Shown here: positions 25,973 to 33,553 of the stretch, in pieces
Layout of the letters: every line of letters starts with the position of its first letter
Position numbering within the stretch: position 1 is the stretch's first letter
From: Megasphaera sp. AM44-1BH
GTDB taxonomy: Bacteria; Bacillota; Negativicutes; Veillonellales; Megasphaeraceae
Length of the DNA: 59,769 nucleotides
Reading direction: 5' to 3'
NCBI RefSeq assembly: GCF_003467125.1
Contig: NZ_QSFA01000016.1
Coordinates: 240-60,008 of the forward strand
The notes under the pieces: model-generated
What the model was told of the DNA's origin: nothing
The model's input: the letters and a program-made list of their open reading frames with translations, nothing else
The model's database searches: none
Translations under genes and position numbers: made by a program

Positions 25973-25984
25973 GATGACATGTCC

Positions 25985-26015
25985 TTGACCTGAAGTGAAC
26001 TTCATGGCGTATGAT
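25985..26015 (+). promoter_or_regulatory. MerR-type promoter of the alpha/beta hydrolase gene
   Basis: TTGACC (25985-25990) and TATGAT (26010-26015) are separated by 19 bp. The spacer holds the inverted repeat TGAAGT-GA-ACTTCA flanked by CC and GG (CCTGAAGTGAACTTCATGG, 25989-26007). A 19-bp spacer with a central dyad is the classical arrangement activated by MerR/SoxR-type regulators, which twist the DNA to align the two elements. No merR gene is in the window. Confidence 0.6.
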
Positions 26016-26034
26016 ATGTCATAACGGAGGGGCG

Positions 26035-26070
26035 ATGCCTCTGCCGTCAGAAGGAGGCAATGACCCATGA
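26035..26070 (+). other. Possible 11-codon upstream ORF
   Basis: GGAGGGG (26027-26032) is followed closely by ATG 26035 and a short frame, MPLPSEGGNDP, whose TGA (26068-26070) overlaps the hydrolase ATG (26067-26069). It could couple translation; the hydrolase also has its own AGGAGG at 26052-26057. Spacing to ATG 26035 is short. Confidence 0.3.
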
Positions 26071-27011
26071 TACGCAGTATAATAAAAGGGATAGCCGGGT
26101 TAGCGGCTGTCCTTATTGTGCTTGCCACTGCAGCCGGGGCCTATGCAGGCAATCTGGCTTACAATGAATTCCGTGAAGCTCCCTGGGACCAGATTCTGGG
26201 AATACGGAATAATTCCCGTCACGTAGCGCCCATCCGCGTGATGGAAAAGGAACGGGGATGGGAAGCGGTCCGTGTCAACGCGCCCGATGGGACTATTTTA
26301 CGGGGAACCTATATTGCCAGTGCCAGCCATTCCCATAAAACGGTTATTCTGCTTCATGGCCTGTACCAGAACCGGTCTATGTGTCTCGGGTATGTTCCCA
26401 TATACCAGAATCTGGGATATAATATCCTGCTCATTGACCAGCGTGGCCACGGAGAAAGTGAAGGAGAACACACCGACTGGGGACTGTCTGAAATGGAAGA
26501 TATGGACATGTGGATGCAGTGGCTCCGCCACAGGGATTCCCAGGCTGTCATCGGCCTGCACGGTATCTCCCTGGGGGCGGCCATGGCCTTGTTGTACGCT
26601 GGCAGTGACCGGCAGCAGGCGGCCTTTGTCATAGCTGACAGTTCCTATGGGAATATCATTTCTATGGGCCGGGAAAAACTGCTGGATTGGACAGGCGATA
26701 AAAATCTCGTACTGGGATATGATCTGCTCGATCCCTTTTTCCAGGCGGCAATGCTCGTGCATACACACAAAATGGTATCTTCCATCGAACCGGCTCATGC
26801 CGTGCGCTTCATCAAAGTGCCGGTCCTGTTCCTCCATGGCAGTGCCGATACGCTCGTACCGGTCAAAACGGCGCAGAGTCTGTATGACCAGTGTGGCAGC
26901 GGGCATAAATATCTTCATGTTTTCCAGGATTCGCCCCATGCTGCCGCTATCGAAACAGACCGCCGGGAATACATGCGGACTGTGACGAATTTTTTAGAAG
27001 AAAACGTGTGA
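26067..27011 (+). CDS. Exported or membrane-anchored alpha/beta hydrolase
   Basis: 314 residues with an N-terminal hydrophobic segment (IAGLAAVLIVLATAAGAYAG) that is either a signal peptide or an anchor. The hydrolase fold shows VILLHGLYQNRSM (oxyanion HG), DQRGHGESEG, the nucleophile elbow LHGISLGAAM (GxSxG), the acid in LHGSADTLVP, and the His in DSPHAAAI, so a full Ser-Asp-His triad is present. It resembles YkrP/FrsA-like family hydrolases often annotated as BAAT or Hydrolase_4. The substrate is unknown. Its MerR-like promoter suggests induction by a drug-like or stress signal. It is monocistronic. Confidence 0.88.
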   Translation: MIRSIIKGIAGLAAVLIVLATAAGAYAGNLAYNEFREAPWDQILGIRNNSRHVAPIRVMEKERGWEAVRVNAPDGTILRGTYIASASHSHKTVILLHGLYQNRSMCLGYVPIYQNLGYNILLIDQRGHGESEGEHTDWGLSEMEDMDMWMQWLRHRDSQAVIGLHGISLGAAMALLYAGSDRQQAAFVIADSSYGNIISMGREKLLDWTGDKNLVLGYDLLDPFFQAAMLVHTHKMVSSIEPAHAVRFIKVPVLFLHGSADTLVPVKTAQSLYDQCGSGHKYLHVFQDSPHAAAIETDRREYMRTVTNFLEENV

Positions 27012-27093
27012 CATACGACGCAGGGAAAGCCATGTCAAGTGATGCAGAAAGCGGGTTTTGCAGCAACAGTATGATATATACGGTCTTTCTGTC

Positions 27094-27122
27094 TTGACGG
27101 TATGCAGGTGCTCTGGTATCAT
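27094..27122 (+). promoter_or_regulatory. Promoter of nrdJ
   Basis: TTGACG (27094-27099), a 17-bp spacer and TATCAT (27117-27122). Transcription would begin near 27129, just before the palindromic operator. Confidence 0.7.
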
Positions 27123-27133
27123 AGAGTCAGACT

Positions 27134-27186
27134 TTTACATACTATATATAGTATGTAAATTGGCAATAGACGACAATATATCGATG
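27134..27186 (+). promoter_or_regulatory. Tandem NrdR-like operators upstream of nrdJ
   Basis: A perfect 26-bp palindrome (27134-27159) has the core ATACTATATATAGTAT (27139-27154), which matches the NrdR-box pattern ACACWATATAWGTGT-type sequence at about 14 of 16 positions. A second, weaker copy centred on ACAATATAT (27171-27186) lies 32 bp further on, centre to centre, which is three helical turns as seen for NrdR box pairs. The location just downstream of the transcription start fits repression. Confidence 0.6.
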
Positions 27187-27214
27187 ACATACGGTGTTTT
27201 ATGGAGGAATCGCT

Positions 27215-29482
27215 ATGGATGAAAAAGAATGGCTCGGTGCGGATAACCAGCTCGGCCTCGATATCTGGAAGAATAAGTACTGCAATGATGGAGAAACCTT
27301 TGATCACTGGCTGGACCGCGTCAGCGGCCATGATGCAGAAGTGGCAGAACTGCTGAAGCAGCAGAAATTTCTGTTCGGCGGCCGTATCCTGGCCAACAGA
27401 GGGCTGGAATATGAAGGGAAAAAAATTACCTTGTCCAACTGTTACGTCATGATGCCGCCGGAAGATAATATCGAAAGTATTTTTGACCGGGCAGGAAAAC
27501 TGGCCCGGACCTATAGCTACGGCGGTGGCTGCGGCATCGATATTTCCCGCCTCAGCCCTAAAGGAGCGCGCATCAATAATGCGGCGAAGGAAACGAGCGG
27601 ATCCATATCTTTTATGACCCTCTATTCGCTGGTTACGGAACTGATTGGCCAGAATGGCCGCCGCGGCGCCCTCATGATTTCCATTGACTGCAGCCATCCC
27701 GATGTCATCGATTTCATCAAATTGAAGACCGATTTGAATAAGGTGACCAAAGCCAATATTTCCGTCCGCCTGAGCGATGAATTCATGCAGGCCGTAAAAG
27801 AACACAAGACATTCCGTCTCCATTTTACGCGGCAGGAAACGGGGCAGACTATCGAAACGATGGTCCAGGCCGCCGATGTCTTCCATCTGCTGGCAGAAAC
27901 GAACTGGGATTATGCCGAACCGGGTGCCTTGTTCTGGGACCGCATCCAGAACTGGAATCTTCTGGCAAATACAAAGGAATTTTCTTTTTCCGGTGTCAAT
28001 CCCTGTGCAGAAGAACCGCTGCCGGCAGGCGGGTCCTGTCTCCTGGGCAGTATGAATCTGGCTCAGTTTGTACAGCATCCGTTTACGCCCGATGCGGCCT
28101 TTGATTTTACGGAATTCAAGCGGTGTGTTACCATTGCCGTCCGGGCTCTCAATGACGTGCTGGAAGAAGGCCTGCCCCTGCATCCCCTGCAGGAACAGCG
28201 TGACAGTGTGCAGCAATGGCGCCAGATCGGTCTGGGCATCATGGGTCTCGGTGATATGCTGATCAAGCTGGGTCTGACCTATGGCAGTCCGGAAGCCGTG
28301 GCCTTCTGTCATGAAATAGGCTTTGCCATGGCCGATACAGCTATTGCCGCTTCGGCGCAGCTTGCCAGCGAACGGGGCGCTTACGACATGTGCCATGTGA
28401 AAGAAATCATGAGCACGCCCTATTTCCAGGCCAATACGACGGAAGAAACGGCGGCCCTGGTCCGCCAGTACGGGCTGCGCAATTCCCAGCTCCTGACCAT
28501 TGCGCCGACAGGGACTCTTTCGACGATGCTGGGGATTTCCGGCGGTATCGAACCGATTTATGCAAATTATTACGAACGGAAAACGGAATCGCTCCACGGT
28601 TCCGATGTCTACTATAAAGTGTATACGCCTATTGTAGAAGCGTACATGAAAGAACATCATCTGACTGATGACGGACAGCTTCCGGGATATTTTGTTACGG
28701 CCCTGACCCTTCCGTACCAGGAACGGATTGCCATGCAGGCGGCCTGGCAGGAACACATCGATGCGTCGATCAGTTCGACCGTCAATGTGCCCAACAGTTT
28801 TACTGTCGAAGATACAGAACGCCTGTACCTGCTGGCCTATGAAAGCGGCTGCAAAGGCGTGACGATTTTCCGCGATGGCTGCAAACGGGCCGGTATCCTA
28901 TCGACTCACGTCGATGAAAAGACGGTACCTGTCGCCGGGGACGGACTGGGCCGCGGTGAAATCGTCGCTATTGATGATGATGTCATCGGCAAAAAACGCA
29001 AACTCGTCACAGGCTGTGGCAGTCTCCACTGTATTGCCTTCTTCGATACGGAAACAGGGGCCCTGCTGGAAACGTATCTCAGTAAAGGTTCGACAGGCGG
29101 CTGCAATAACTTCATGATCGGCCTGTCCCGCATGATTTCTATCAGCGCCCGGGCTGGAATTGATATTTATACTATCATTGACCAGCTCAATTCGACAGGG
29201 AACTGCCCGAGCTATTCGGTCCGCCGTTCTACCAGCGGCGATACGAGTAAGGGGTCCTGCTGCCCCATGGCAGTAGGCAATGCCCTCCTCGATATGTACA
29301 ATGAAGTACAGAATGAACTCCACGCTGGCAGTGAAAAGCCGAAAAAGGTAAAGCCTGTCAAGCCGAGAGCCCGGGACAAGGTACGGGCAGAAAATATTTT
29401 CTGTCCCCAGTGCGGCGAACCGTTGGTCTTTGAAGGAGGATGCAATACCTGTAAGAACTGTGGCTGGAGCAAGTGCTATTGA
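27215..29482 (+). CDS. nrdJ: Adenosylcobalamin-dependent (class II) ribonucleotide reductase
   Basis: About 755 residues. It reduces ribonucleotides to deoxyribonucleotides using a B12-derived thiyl radical and needs no oxygen, which suits an anaerobe. Visible are the N-terminal redox Cys (TLSNCYVMMP), a glycine-rich GGGCGIDIS, the active-site segment NPCAEEPLPAGGSC with the radical Cys and Glu, and APTGTLSTMLG. The C-terminal tail carries zinc-ribbon/redox Cys pairs: CPQCGEPLVFEGGCNTCKNCGW. ATG 27215 follows TATGGAGG; a GTG 21 bp upstream lacks a ribosome binding site. No ATP-cone is obvious at the N-terminus. It has its own promoter with NrdR-like boxes. No B12 riboswitch is seen in the leader. 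Confidence 0.95.
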   Translation: MDEKEWLGADNQLGLDIWKNKYCNDGETFDHWLDRVSGHDAEVAELLKQQKFLFGGRILANRGLEYEGKKITLSNCYVMMPPEDNIESIFDRAGKLARTYSYGGGCGIDISRLSPKGARINNAAKETSGSISFMTLYSLVTELIGQNGRRGALMISIDCSHPDVIDFIKLKTDLNKVTKANISVRLSDEFMQAVKEHKTFRLHFTRQETGQTIETMVQAADVFHLLAETNWDYAEPGALFWDRIQNWNLLANTKEFSFSGVNPCAEEPLPAGGSCLLGSMNLAQFVQHPFTPDAAFDFTEFKRCVTIAVRALNDVLEEGLPLHPLQEQRDSVQQWRQIGLGIMGLGDMLIKLGLTYGSPEAVAFCHEIGFAMADTAIAASAQLASERGAYDMCHVKEIMSTPYFQANTTEETAALVRQYGLRNSQLLTIAPTGTLSTMLGISGGIEPIYANYYERKTESLHGSDVYYKVYTPIVEAYMKEHHLTDDGQLPGYFVTALTLPYQERIAMQAAWQEHIDASISSTVNVPNSFTVEDTERLYLLAYESGCKGVTIFRDGCKRAGILSTHVDEKTVPVAGDGLGRGEIVAIDDDVIGKKRKLVTGCGSLHCIAFFDTETGALLETYLSKGSTGGCNNFMIGLSRMISISARAGIDIYTIIDQLNSTGNCPSYSVRRSTSGDTSKGSCCPMAVGNALLDMYNEVQNELHAGSEKPKKVKPVKPRARDKVRAENIFCPQCGEPLVFEGGCNTCKNCGWSKCY

Positions 29483-29542
29483 TGATGCTCCTCTCCCAAT
29501 AGCCTGAATCAGACTCTGGGCTGTGAGTTTAAAGGAGAAAAC

Positions 29543-29746
29543 ATCGGCCGCCGGTCTCCGGTCTGGTGACATTGCGGGAACGATTCGGTCCGGTACGGTC
29601 ATCATGGACCGTATCGGATGCCGGGAATGCTATCTGCGTCCGGCACGCTGTTTTGTTTGAGCACAGCGAGTTTCAGCGTGCCAGCAGAGAACATTCCCGG
29701 CAAGAGTCGTGGAGCTTCTGAACCAGCCAGGAGACCGGCGGCCGGT
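29543..29746. ncRNA. Highly structured element of about 200 nt, unknown class
   Basis: The ends pair over 17 bp: CGGCCGCCGGTCTCC (29545-29559) with GGAGACCGGCGGCCG (29730-29744), plus two flanking pairs. Nested inside are CTGGT/ACCAG (29563-29567/29722-29726) and CGATTC/GAGTCG (29581-29586/29704-29709). A 12-bp hairpin follows, TCCGGTACGGTC/GACCGTATCGGA (29589-29600/29607-29618). The second arm has an 11-bp helix TGCCGGGAATG/CATTCCCGGCA (29619-29629/29692-29702), then TCTGC/GCAGA and a 9-bp GGCACGCTG/CAGCGTGCC helix (29642-29650/29674-29682). So it forms a closed multi-branched fold. No T-tract follows, so it is not a terminator, and no gene fits. It could be a structured RNA in the nrdJ 3' region or a short inverted-repeat mobile element. 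Confidence 0.5.
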
Positions 29747-29774
29747 TGCGATGCATATTCAGATGAAAAATGTC

Positions 29775-29803
29775 TTGACAGACTGGGCGTTTGTGTTTAT
29801 AAT
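29775..29803 (+). promoter_or_regulatory. Consensus promoter of the serine operon
   Basis: TTGACA (29775-29780), a 17-bp spacer and TATAAT (29798-29803). This is a perfect sigma-A promoter driving the T-box leader. Confidence 0.9.
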
Positions 29804-29994
29804 GAACTCAATTTCACAGAGGCGATGATAGAGAAGCAAACTGTACAGTTTTTCAGAGAGCTGCCGGATGGTGCGAGGCAGCAGGCTGGCAGGGCGTTCC
29901 GCTCTGGAGCTGCAAATGACGAATTTGACGGGTCCGCCCGGTACAGCGGTCAGAGTTGGCCGTATGGCAAGTTGGGTGGCAACGCGGGATTCAG

Positions 29995-30027
29995 ACTCCC
30001 GTCCCTTGATTGGGACGGGAGTTTTTT
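29995..30027 (+). terminator. First T-box-controlled terminator
   Basis: An 11-bp stem ACTCCCGTCCC/GGGACGGGAGT with loop TTGATT is followed by TTTTT. It competes with the first antiterminator. Confidence 0.9.
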
Positions 30028-30064
30028 GTTTTCCAGCCGGCGGCAAATTGGGTGGTACCGCGAG

Positions 30065-30102
30065 AAAGGAGAAGCTCGTCCCAAAAGAGAGCTTCTCCTT
30101 TT
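30065..30102 (+). terminator. Second T-box-controlled terminator
   Basis: A 13-bp stem AAAGGAGAAGCTC/GAGCTTCTCCTTT is followed by a broken T-tract (TGTGTCTTTTTT). It competes with the second antiterminator. Confidence 0.85.
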
Positions 30103-30137
30103 GTGTCTTTTTTCCCTTGCCGTGAGGAGTGATTTGT

Positions 30138-31211
30138 TTGGAAAGAGTGTACAATTTTAATGCCGGGCCTTCGGCTATGCCGCTGGATGTATTGAAAGAA
30201 GTCCAGGCAGAATTCCTTGATTTCAATCATACGGGTATGAGCATTGTAGAAATCAGTCATCGCAGTGCGGCGTATCAGGATATGCAGGATGATACCGTAG
30301 CCGCGTTGAAACGGCTGATGCAGATTCCTGAAGGGTATCACGTCATTTTCATGCAGGGCGGTGGCAGCATGCAGTTCCTCATGCACGGTGCCAATTTCCT
30401 GAAGAACCGGGGCGGATACCTGAATACAGGTGTCTGGTCGGATAAGGCTATGAAGGCGGCAGCGTATTATGGTGAAGTCTACGAAGTCGCTTCCAGTAAG
30501 GAAGACCATTTTTCTTACATTCCCGATGAACGTACTTTTGCGGTCAAAGATGGGACGGATTACGTCTATATGACCAGTAATAATACCATTCATGGGACTG
30601 AATGGAAGACCTTTCCCCACTTTGACGTGCCGCTTATCTGTGATATGTCCAGTGATTTCCTCTCCCGTCCCGTCGATGTAAGCAACTTCGATTATATCTA
30701 TGCAGGCGTGCAGAAAAATGTCGGTCCGGCCGGTGTGGTCGTCGGCATCATAAAGGATGACATGCTGCAGAAGGCACGGGAAGATCTGCCGGATATGCTT
30801 TCGTACCGCACGTTTGTAAAGCATGACTCGACGTATAATACGCCGCCTGTATTCTGCATCTATTTCGTCAACCGCGTATTGCACTGGATCGAAGACCAGG
30901 GCGGTCTCCAGGCGATACGGCAGCGCAATGAAAAGAAAGCGGCCATTGTGTATGATGCCATCGACCGCAGCCAGGGATTTTATACAGGCCATGCGGCCAG
31001 GGATTCGCGCAGTCTCATGAATGTCACGTTCAATCTGGACAATGCGGATCTGGAAAAAGAATTCGTCGCCGCCGGCGCAAAACGGAATCTCATAGGTATC
31101 AAAGGTCACCGGTCGCTGGGGGGCTGCCGGGCATCGATTTACAACGCCGTAACAGAAGAAGCCTGCCAGGCACTGGCAGATTTCATGGATGAATTCAGAA
31201 AACAACATTAA
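30138..31211 (+). CDS. serC: Phosphoserine aminotransferase
   Basis: PLP-dependent enzyme converting 3-phosphohydroxypyruvate and glutamate to phosphoserine. About 357 residues. It begins MERVYNFNAGPSAMP, the family N-terminus, and shows FMQGGGSMQF, the PLP-Lys region DYIYAGVQKNVGPAG and the C-terminal GHRSLGGCRASIYNA phosphate-binding segment. The start is TTG 30138, eight bases after GAGGAG (30124-30129); a GTG inside that ribosome binding site opens the same frame but is unlikely. It is the first gene of the T-box-controlled serine operon. The family also serves pyridoxine synthesis in some bacteria, but the context here is serine. Confidence 0.97.
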   Translation: MERVYNFNAGPSAMPLDVLKEVQAEFLDFNHTGMSIVEISHRSAAYQDMQDDTVAALKRLMQIPEGYHVIFMQGGGSMQFLMHGANFLKNRGGYLNTGVWSDKAMKAAAYYGEVYEVASSKEDHFSYIPDERTFAVKDGTDYVYMTSNNTIHGTEWKTFPHFDVPLICDMSSDFLSRPVDVSNFDYIYAGVQKNVGPAGVVVGIIKDDMLQKAREDLPDMLSYRTFVKHDSTYNTPPVFCIYFVNRVLHWIEDQGGLQAIRQRNEKKAAIVYDAIDRSQGFYTGHAARDSRSLMNVTFNLDNADLEKEFVAAGAKRNLIGIKGHRSLGGCRASIYNAVTEEACQALADFMDEFRKQH

Positions 31212-31258
31212 TCAATATATATTGGGGTTATGGTATCAGACCAAGGAGGGTATATACA

Positions 31259-32851
31259 ATGAAAATTCTCGTAAGTGATGACGTATCGGAAAAAGGGGTA
31301 GAGCTGCTCCGCCAGCACGGATATGAAGTAGATGTCAAGACGAATCTCGATGAACAGGGACTGATTGACTGCATCGGTGAATACGACGGCATGGTAACCC
31401 GTTCTATGACCCATGTGACTGAAAAGGTCATTGCTGCCGGCAAGAAGCTGAAAGTCATCGGCCGGGCCGGCGTCGGCGTGGACAGTATCGATATCAAGGC
31501 GGCAACGGCCCGGGGGATTATCGTCGTCAATGCACCGACGGCCAATACGATTGCCGCGACGGAACACACCTGTGCCATGATCATGGCGATTACCCGTCAC
31601 ATCCCCCAGGCCCATAATTCGCTCATGGCCGGTGAATGGGACCGGGAACGCTTTACGGGTATCCAGCTCCAGAATAAGACCATCGGCATCATCGGTGTCG
31701 GCCGTATCGGCTCGCGCATTGCCAAGCGGATGCAGGCTATGGAAATGCACACCATCGGCTATGACCCGTATATTCCGGAAGAACGGTTCGAACAGCTCGG
31801 CGTAGAACCGGTCGATCTCGATACGCTGCTCAAACGGTCTGATTATATCACGATGCATACGCCTCTGACGAAAGAAACGCGCGGTATGATCGGTGCCGAA
31901 GAAATCGCCAAGATGAAAGACGGCGTGCGCGTCATCAACGTGTCCCGCGGTGCTGTGCTGGACATCAATGCCCTGGCCGATGCCATCAAGAGCGGCCATG
32001 TAGCCGGCGCGGCTATCGATGTATTCCCGACGGAACCGCTCACGACGGATATCAACCCCTTCAAGGGAATGGATAATGTGGTCATTACGCCGCACCTGGG
32101 AGCTTCGACGGTAGAAGCGCAGATCGGCGTTTCCGTAGACGTGGCAGAAGGGGTCATTGCCGCTCTCAACGGGGAACCGGTCCCGACGGCAGTCAATATG
32201 GCACCGCTGCCCAAAAATGTATATCTTACGATCCAGCCTTATTTCGACCTCATGGAACGCATGGGCATCATCGGCGTCTACCTGTCCGAAGGGCCTATGA
32301 AAGAAATCCGCGTGGAATATTCAGGCGAACTGGCCAAGACGGAAACGGGCCTTCTGACGACGGCTGTCCTTAAAGGCGCCCTGAACCCGATCCTGCAGGA
32401 ATCGGTCAATTTCGTCAATGCACCGGACGTGGCACGGACACGGCATATTTCTGTCAAGGAAATCAAGACACAGGACAAAGGATATTTTACCGATTCGGTT
32501 ACGGTTACAATCAAGACCAATAAAGGGGAACATTCGCTGGTAGGGACCTTGTTCAACCACCAGGAAGCAAAAATCGTCCAGATCGATGAATACCGCCTGG
32601 ATTTCACGCCCGAAGGCTACCTGCTCCTGGCACCTCATATCGACCAGCCGAATATGATCGGTCAGATTTCCACGATTCTTGGGCAGGCTCATATCAATAT
32701 TACAGGGATGCAGCTGGCCAAGATGACAAAAGAAGGAACGAATATCATGGCTATTGCCGTACAGGATGATATTCCCAATGACATTATGCTGAAGCTGCGC
32801 GGTATTGAAGGCATTCTGGACATGAAGCTCATTCATGTCGATACCCATTAA
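31259..32851 (+). CDS. serA: D-3-phosphoglycerate dehydrogenase
   Basis: 530 residues, the long form with three parts. The split substrate domain and the NAD-binding Rossmann domain (GIIGVGRIGSRIA, then VINVSRGAVLD and the catalytic His in TPHLGASTVEAQ) come first. An allosteric substrate-binding (ASB) domain follows around residues 315-450. A C-terminal ACT domain (PNMIGQISTILGQAHINITGMQL) probably senses serine. It oxidises 3-phosphoglycerate in the first step of serine synthesis. ATG 31259 follows AAGGAGGG. It lies 47 bp after serC in the same operon. Feedback inhibition by serine is likely given the ACT domain, on top of the T-box control. Confidence 0.97.
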   Translation: MKILVSDDVSEKGVELLRQHGYEVDVKTNLDEQGLIDCIGEYDGMVTRSMTHVTEKVIAAGKKLKVIGRAGVGVDSIDIKAATARGIIVVNAPTANTIAATEHTCAMIMAITRHIPQAHNSLMAGEWDRERFTGIQLQNKTIGIIGVGRIGSRIAKRMQAMEMHTIGYDPYIPEERFEQLGVEPVDLDTLLKRSDYITMHTPLTKETRGMIGAEEIAKMKDGVRVINVSRGAVLDINALADAIKSGHVAGAAIDVFPTEPLTTDINPFKGMDNVVITPHLGASTVEAQIGVSVDVAEGVIAALNGEPVPTAVNMAPLPKNVYLTIQPYFDLMERMGIIGVYLSEGPMKEIRVEYSGELAKTETGLLTTAVLKGALNPILQESVNFVNAPDVARTRHISVKEIKTQDKGYFTDSVTVTIKTNKGEHSLVGTLFNHQEAKIVQIDEYRLDFTPEGYLLLAPHIDQPNMIGQISTILGQAHINITGMQLAKMTKEGTNIMAIAVQDDIPNDIMLKLRGIEGILDMKLIHVDTH

Positions 32852-32862
32852 GGAGGGCACAC

Positions 32863-33507
32863 ATGATACGTATTATACTCGTACGCCATGGAGAAACGGA
32901 ATGGAATATAGAAGGACGCTATCAGGGACAGGAAGATACCCATCTCAGCCCGCGGGGATTAGAGCAGGGACACATGCTGGCCGAAGGACTGCGCCATATC
33001 CCCATCGACCTGTGCATTTCCAGTCCCCTGGAACGATCCTATCAGACCTGCTCCTTCTGTGCAGAACTTCACCACCTCCCTGTTGCCAAGGATGACCGGC
33101 TGCTGGAAATCAATCACGGAGACTGGGAAGGACGGCTGGCTGATGAAATCGAAGCCCAGTATCCCGAAGCCTTCCACCTCTGGCATACACAGCCGGAAAA
33201 AGTGACCATGCCCGGCGCAGGCGGCGAAAATCTCGACGATGTACGGCGCCGCGCGCGCAGTGCTTTCGATGACTATGCCCGGAAATACGATGGCAAAACG
33301 GTCCTCGTCGCAGCTCATGATGCCGTCAATAAGGCTATCATCTGCGACCTGCTGGGCCTTGATATGAGTCATTTCTGGCAGATCAAACAGGATAATACAT
33401 GCATCAATGTCCTCGAATGCCAGAACGGTGTATGGCGTCTCGTATTACTCAATTCTACGAATCATATGGGTTATCTGTACAGCGGTATTGAACAGAAAGG
33501 CCTTTAA
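32863..33507 (+). CDS. Histidine phosphatase, probable phosphoserine phosphatase
   Basis: 214 residues of the phosphoglycerate-mutase-like histidine phosphatase superfamily. It has the phospho-acceptor motif LVRHGETEWN, then GRYQGQEDTHLSPRG, an acidic INHGDWEG, and the second His in VAAHDAVNKAII. It lies 11 bp after serA and before serS, inside a serine operon that has no HAD-type serB. The simplest reading is that it fills the missing last step, phosphoserine to serine, like the metal-independent phosphoserine phosphatases described in Hydrogenobacter and cyanobacteria. Alternatives are a CobC-type alpha-ribazole phosphatase or a cofactor-dependent mutase. The family is certain; the role is inferred from context. 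Confidence 0.85.
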   Translation: MIRIILVRHGETEWNIEGRYQGQEDTHLSPRGLEQGHMLAEGLRHIPIDLCISSPLERSYQTCSFCAELHHLPVAKDDRLLEINHGDWEGRLADEIEAQYPEAFHLWHTQPEKVTMPGAGGENLDDVRRRARSAFDDYARKYDGKTVLVAAHDAVNKAIICDLLGLDMSHFWQIKQDNTCINVLECQNGVWRLVLLNSTNHMGYLYSGIEQKGL

Positions 33508-33517
33508 CGTGTATAAT
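33488..33517 (+). promoter_or_regulatory. Possible internal promoter for serS
   Basis: TTGAAC (33488-33493), an 18-bp spacer and a perfect TATAAT (33512-33517) overlap the end of the phosphatase gene. This would give basal serS expression independent of the T-box. Confidence 0.5.
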
Positions 33518-33553
33518 AGTTAGGATGACTATACAGGAAGGAAGAAGATTATC

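Larger units (their letters stand above)
29810..30110 (+). promoter_or_regulatory. T-box leader (probably tRNA-Ser) with two antiterminator modules
   Basis: A leader of about 300 nt upstream of serC-serA-phosphatase-serS. Stem I shows the conserved CAGAGAGCTGCCGGATGGTG segment (29854-29873) and GCTCTGGAGC on the 3' side. The triplet TCC (29898-29900) is a plausible specifier for serine. Two T-box sequences follow: AAGTTGGGTGGCAACGCG (29969-29986) and AAATTGGGTGGTACCGCG (30045-30062), each directly followed by its own terminator. The acceptor-pairing bulge reads TGGC in the first and TGGT in the second; TGGC pairs with the G discriminator of tRNA-Ser. Uncharged tRNA would stabilise the antiterminators and switch on serine synthesis and charging. 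Confidence 0.9.

Noticed and set aside
27012..27214. Cobalamin riboswitch upstream of the B12-dependent reductase
   Set aside because: The leader is under 90 nt and lacks the B12-box consensus; the visible regulatory elements are palindromes instead.
27119..28756. Minus-strand frame of 545 codons opposite nrdJ
   Set aside because: It runs across the nrdJ promoter and operators and through conserved reductase motifs; no domain recognisable.
29618..30160. Plus-strand frame of 180 codons between nrdJ and serC
   Set aside because: It reads through the structured element, the consensus promoter and the T-box leader with both terminators; a coding role is incompatible with those features.
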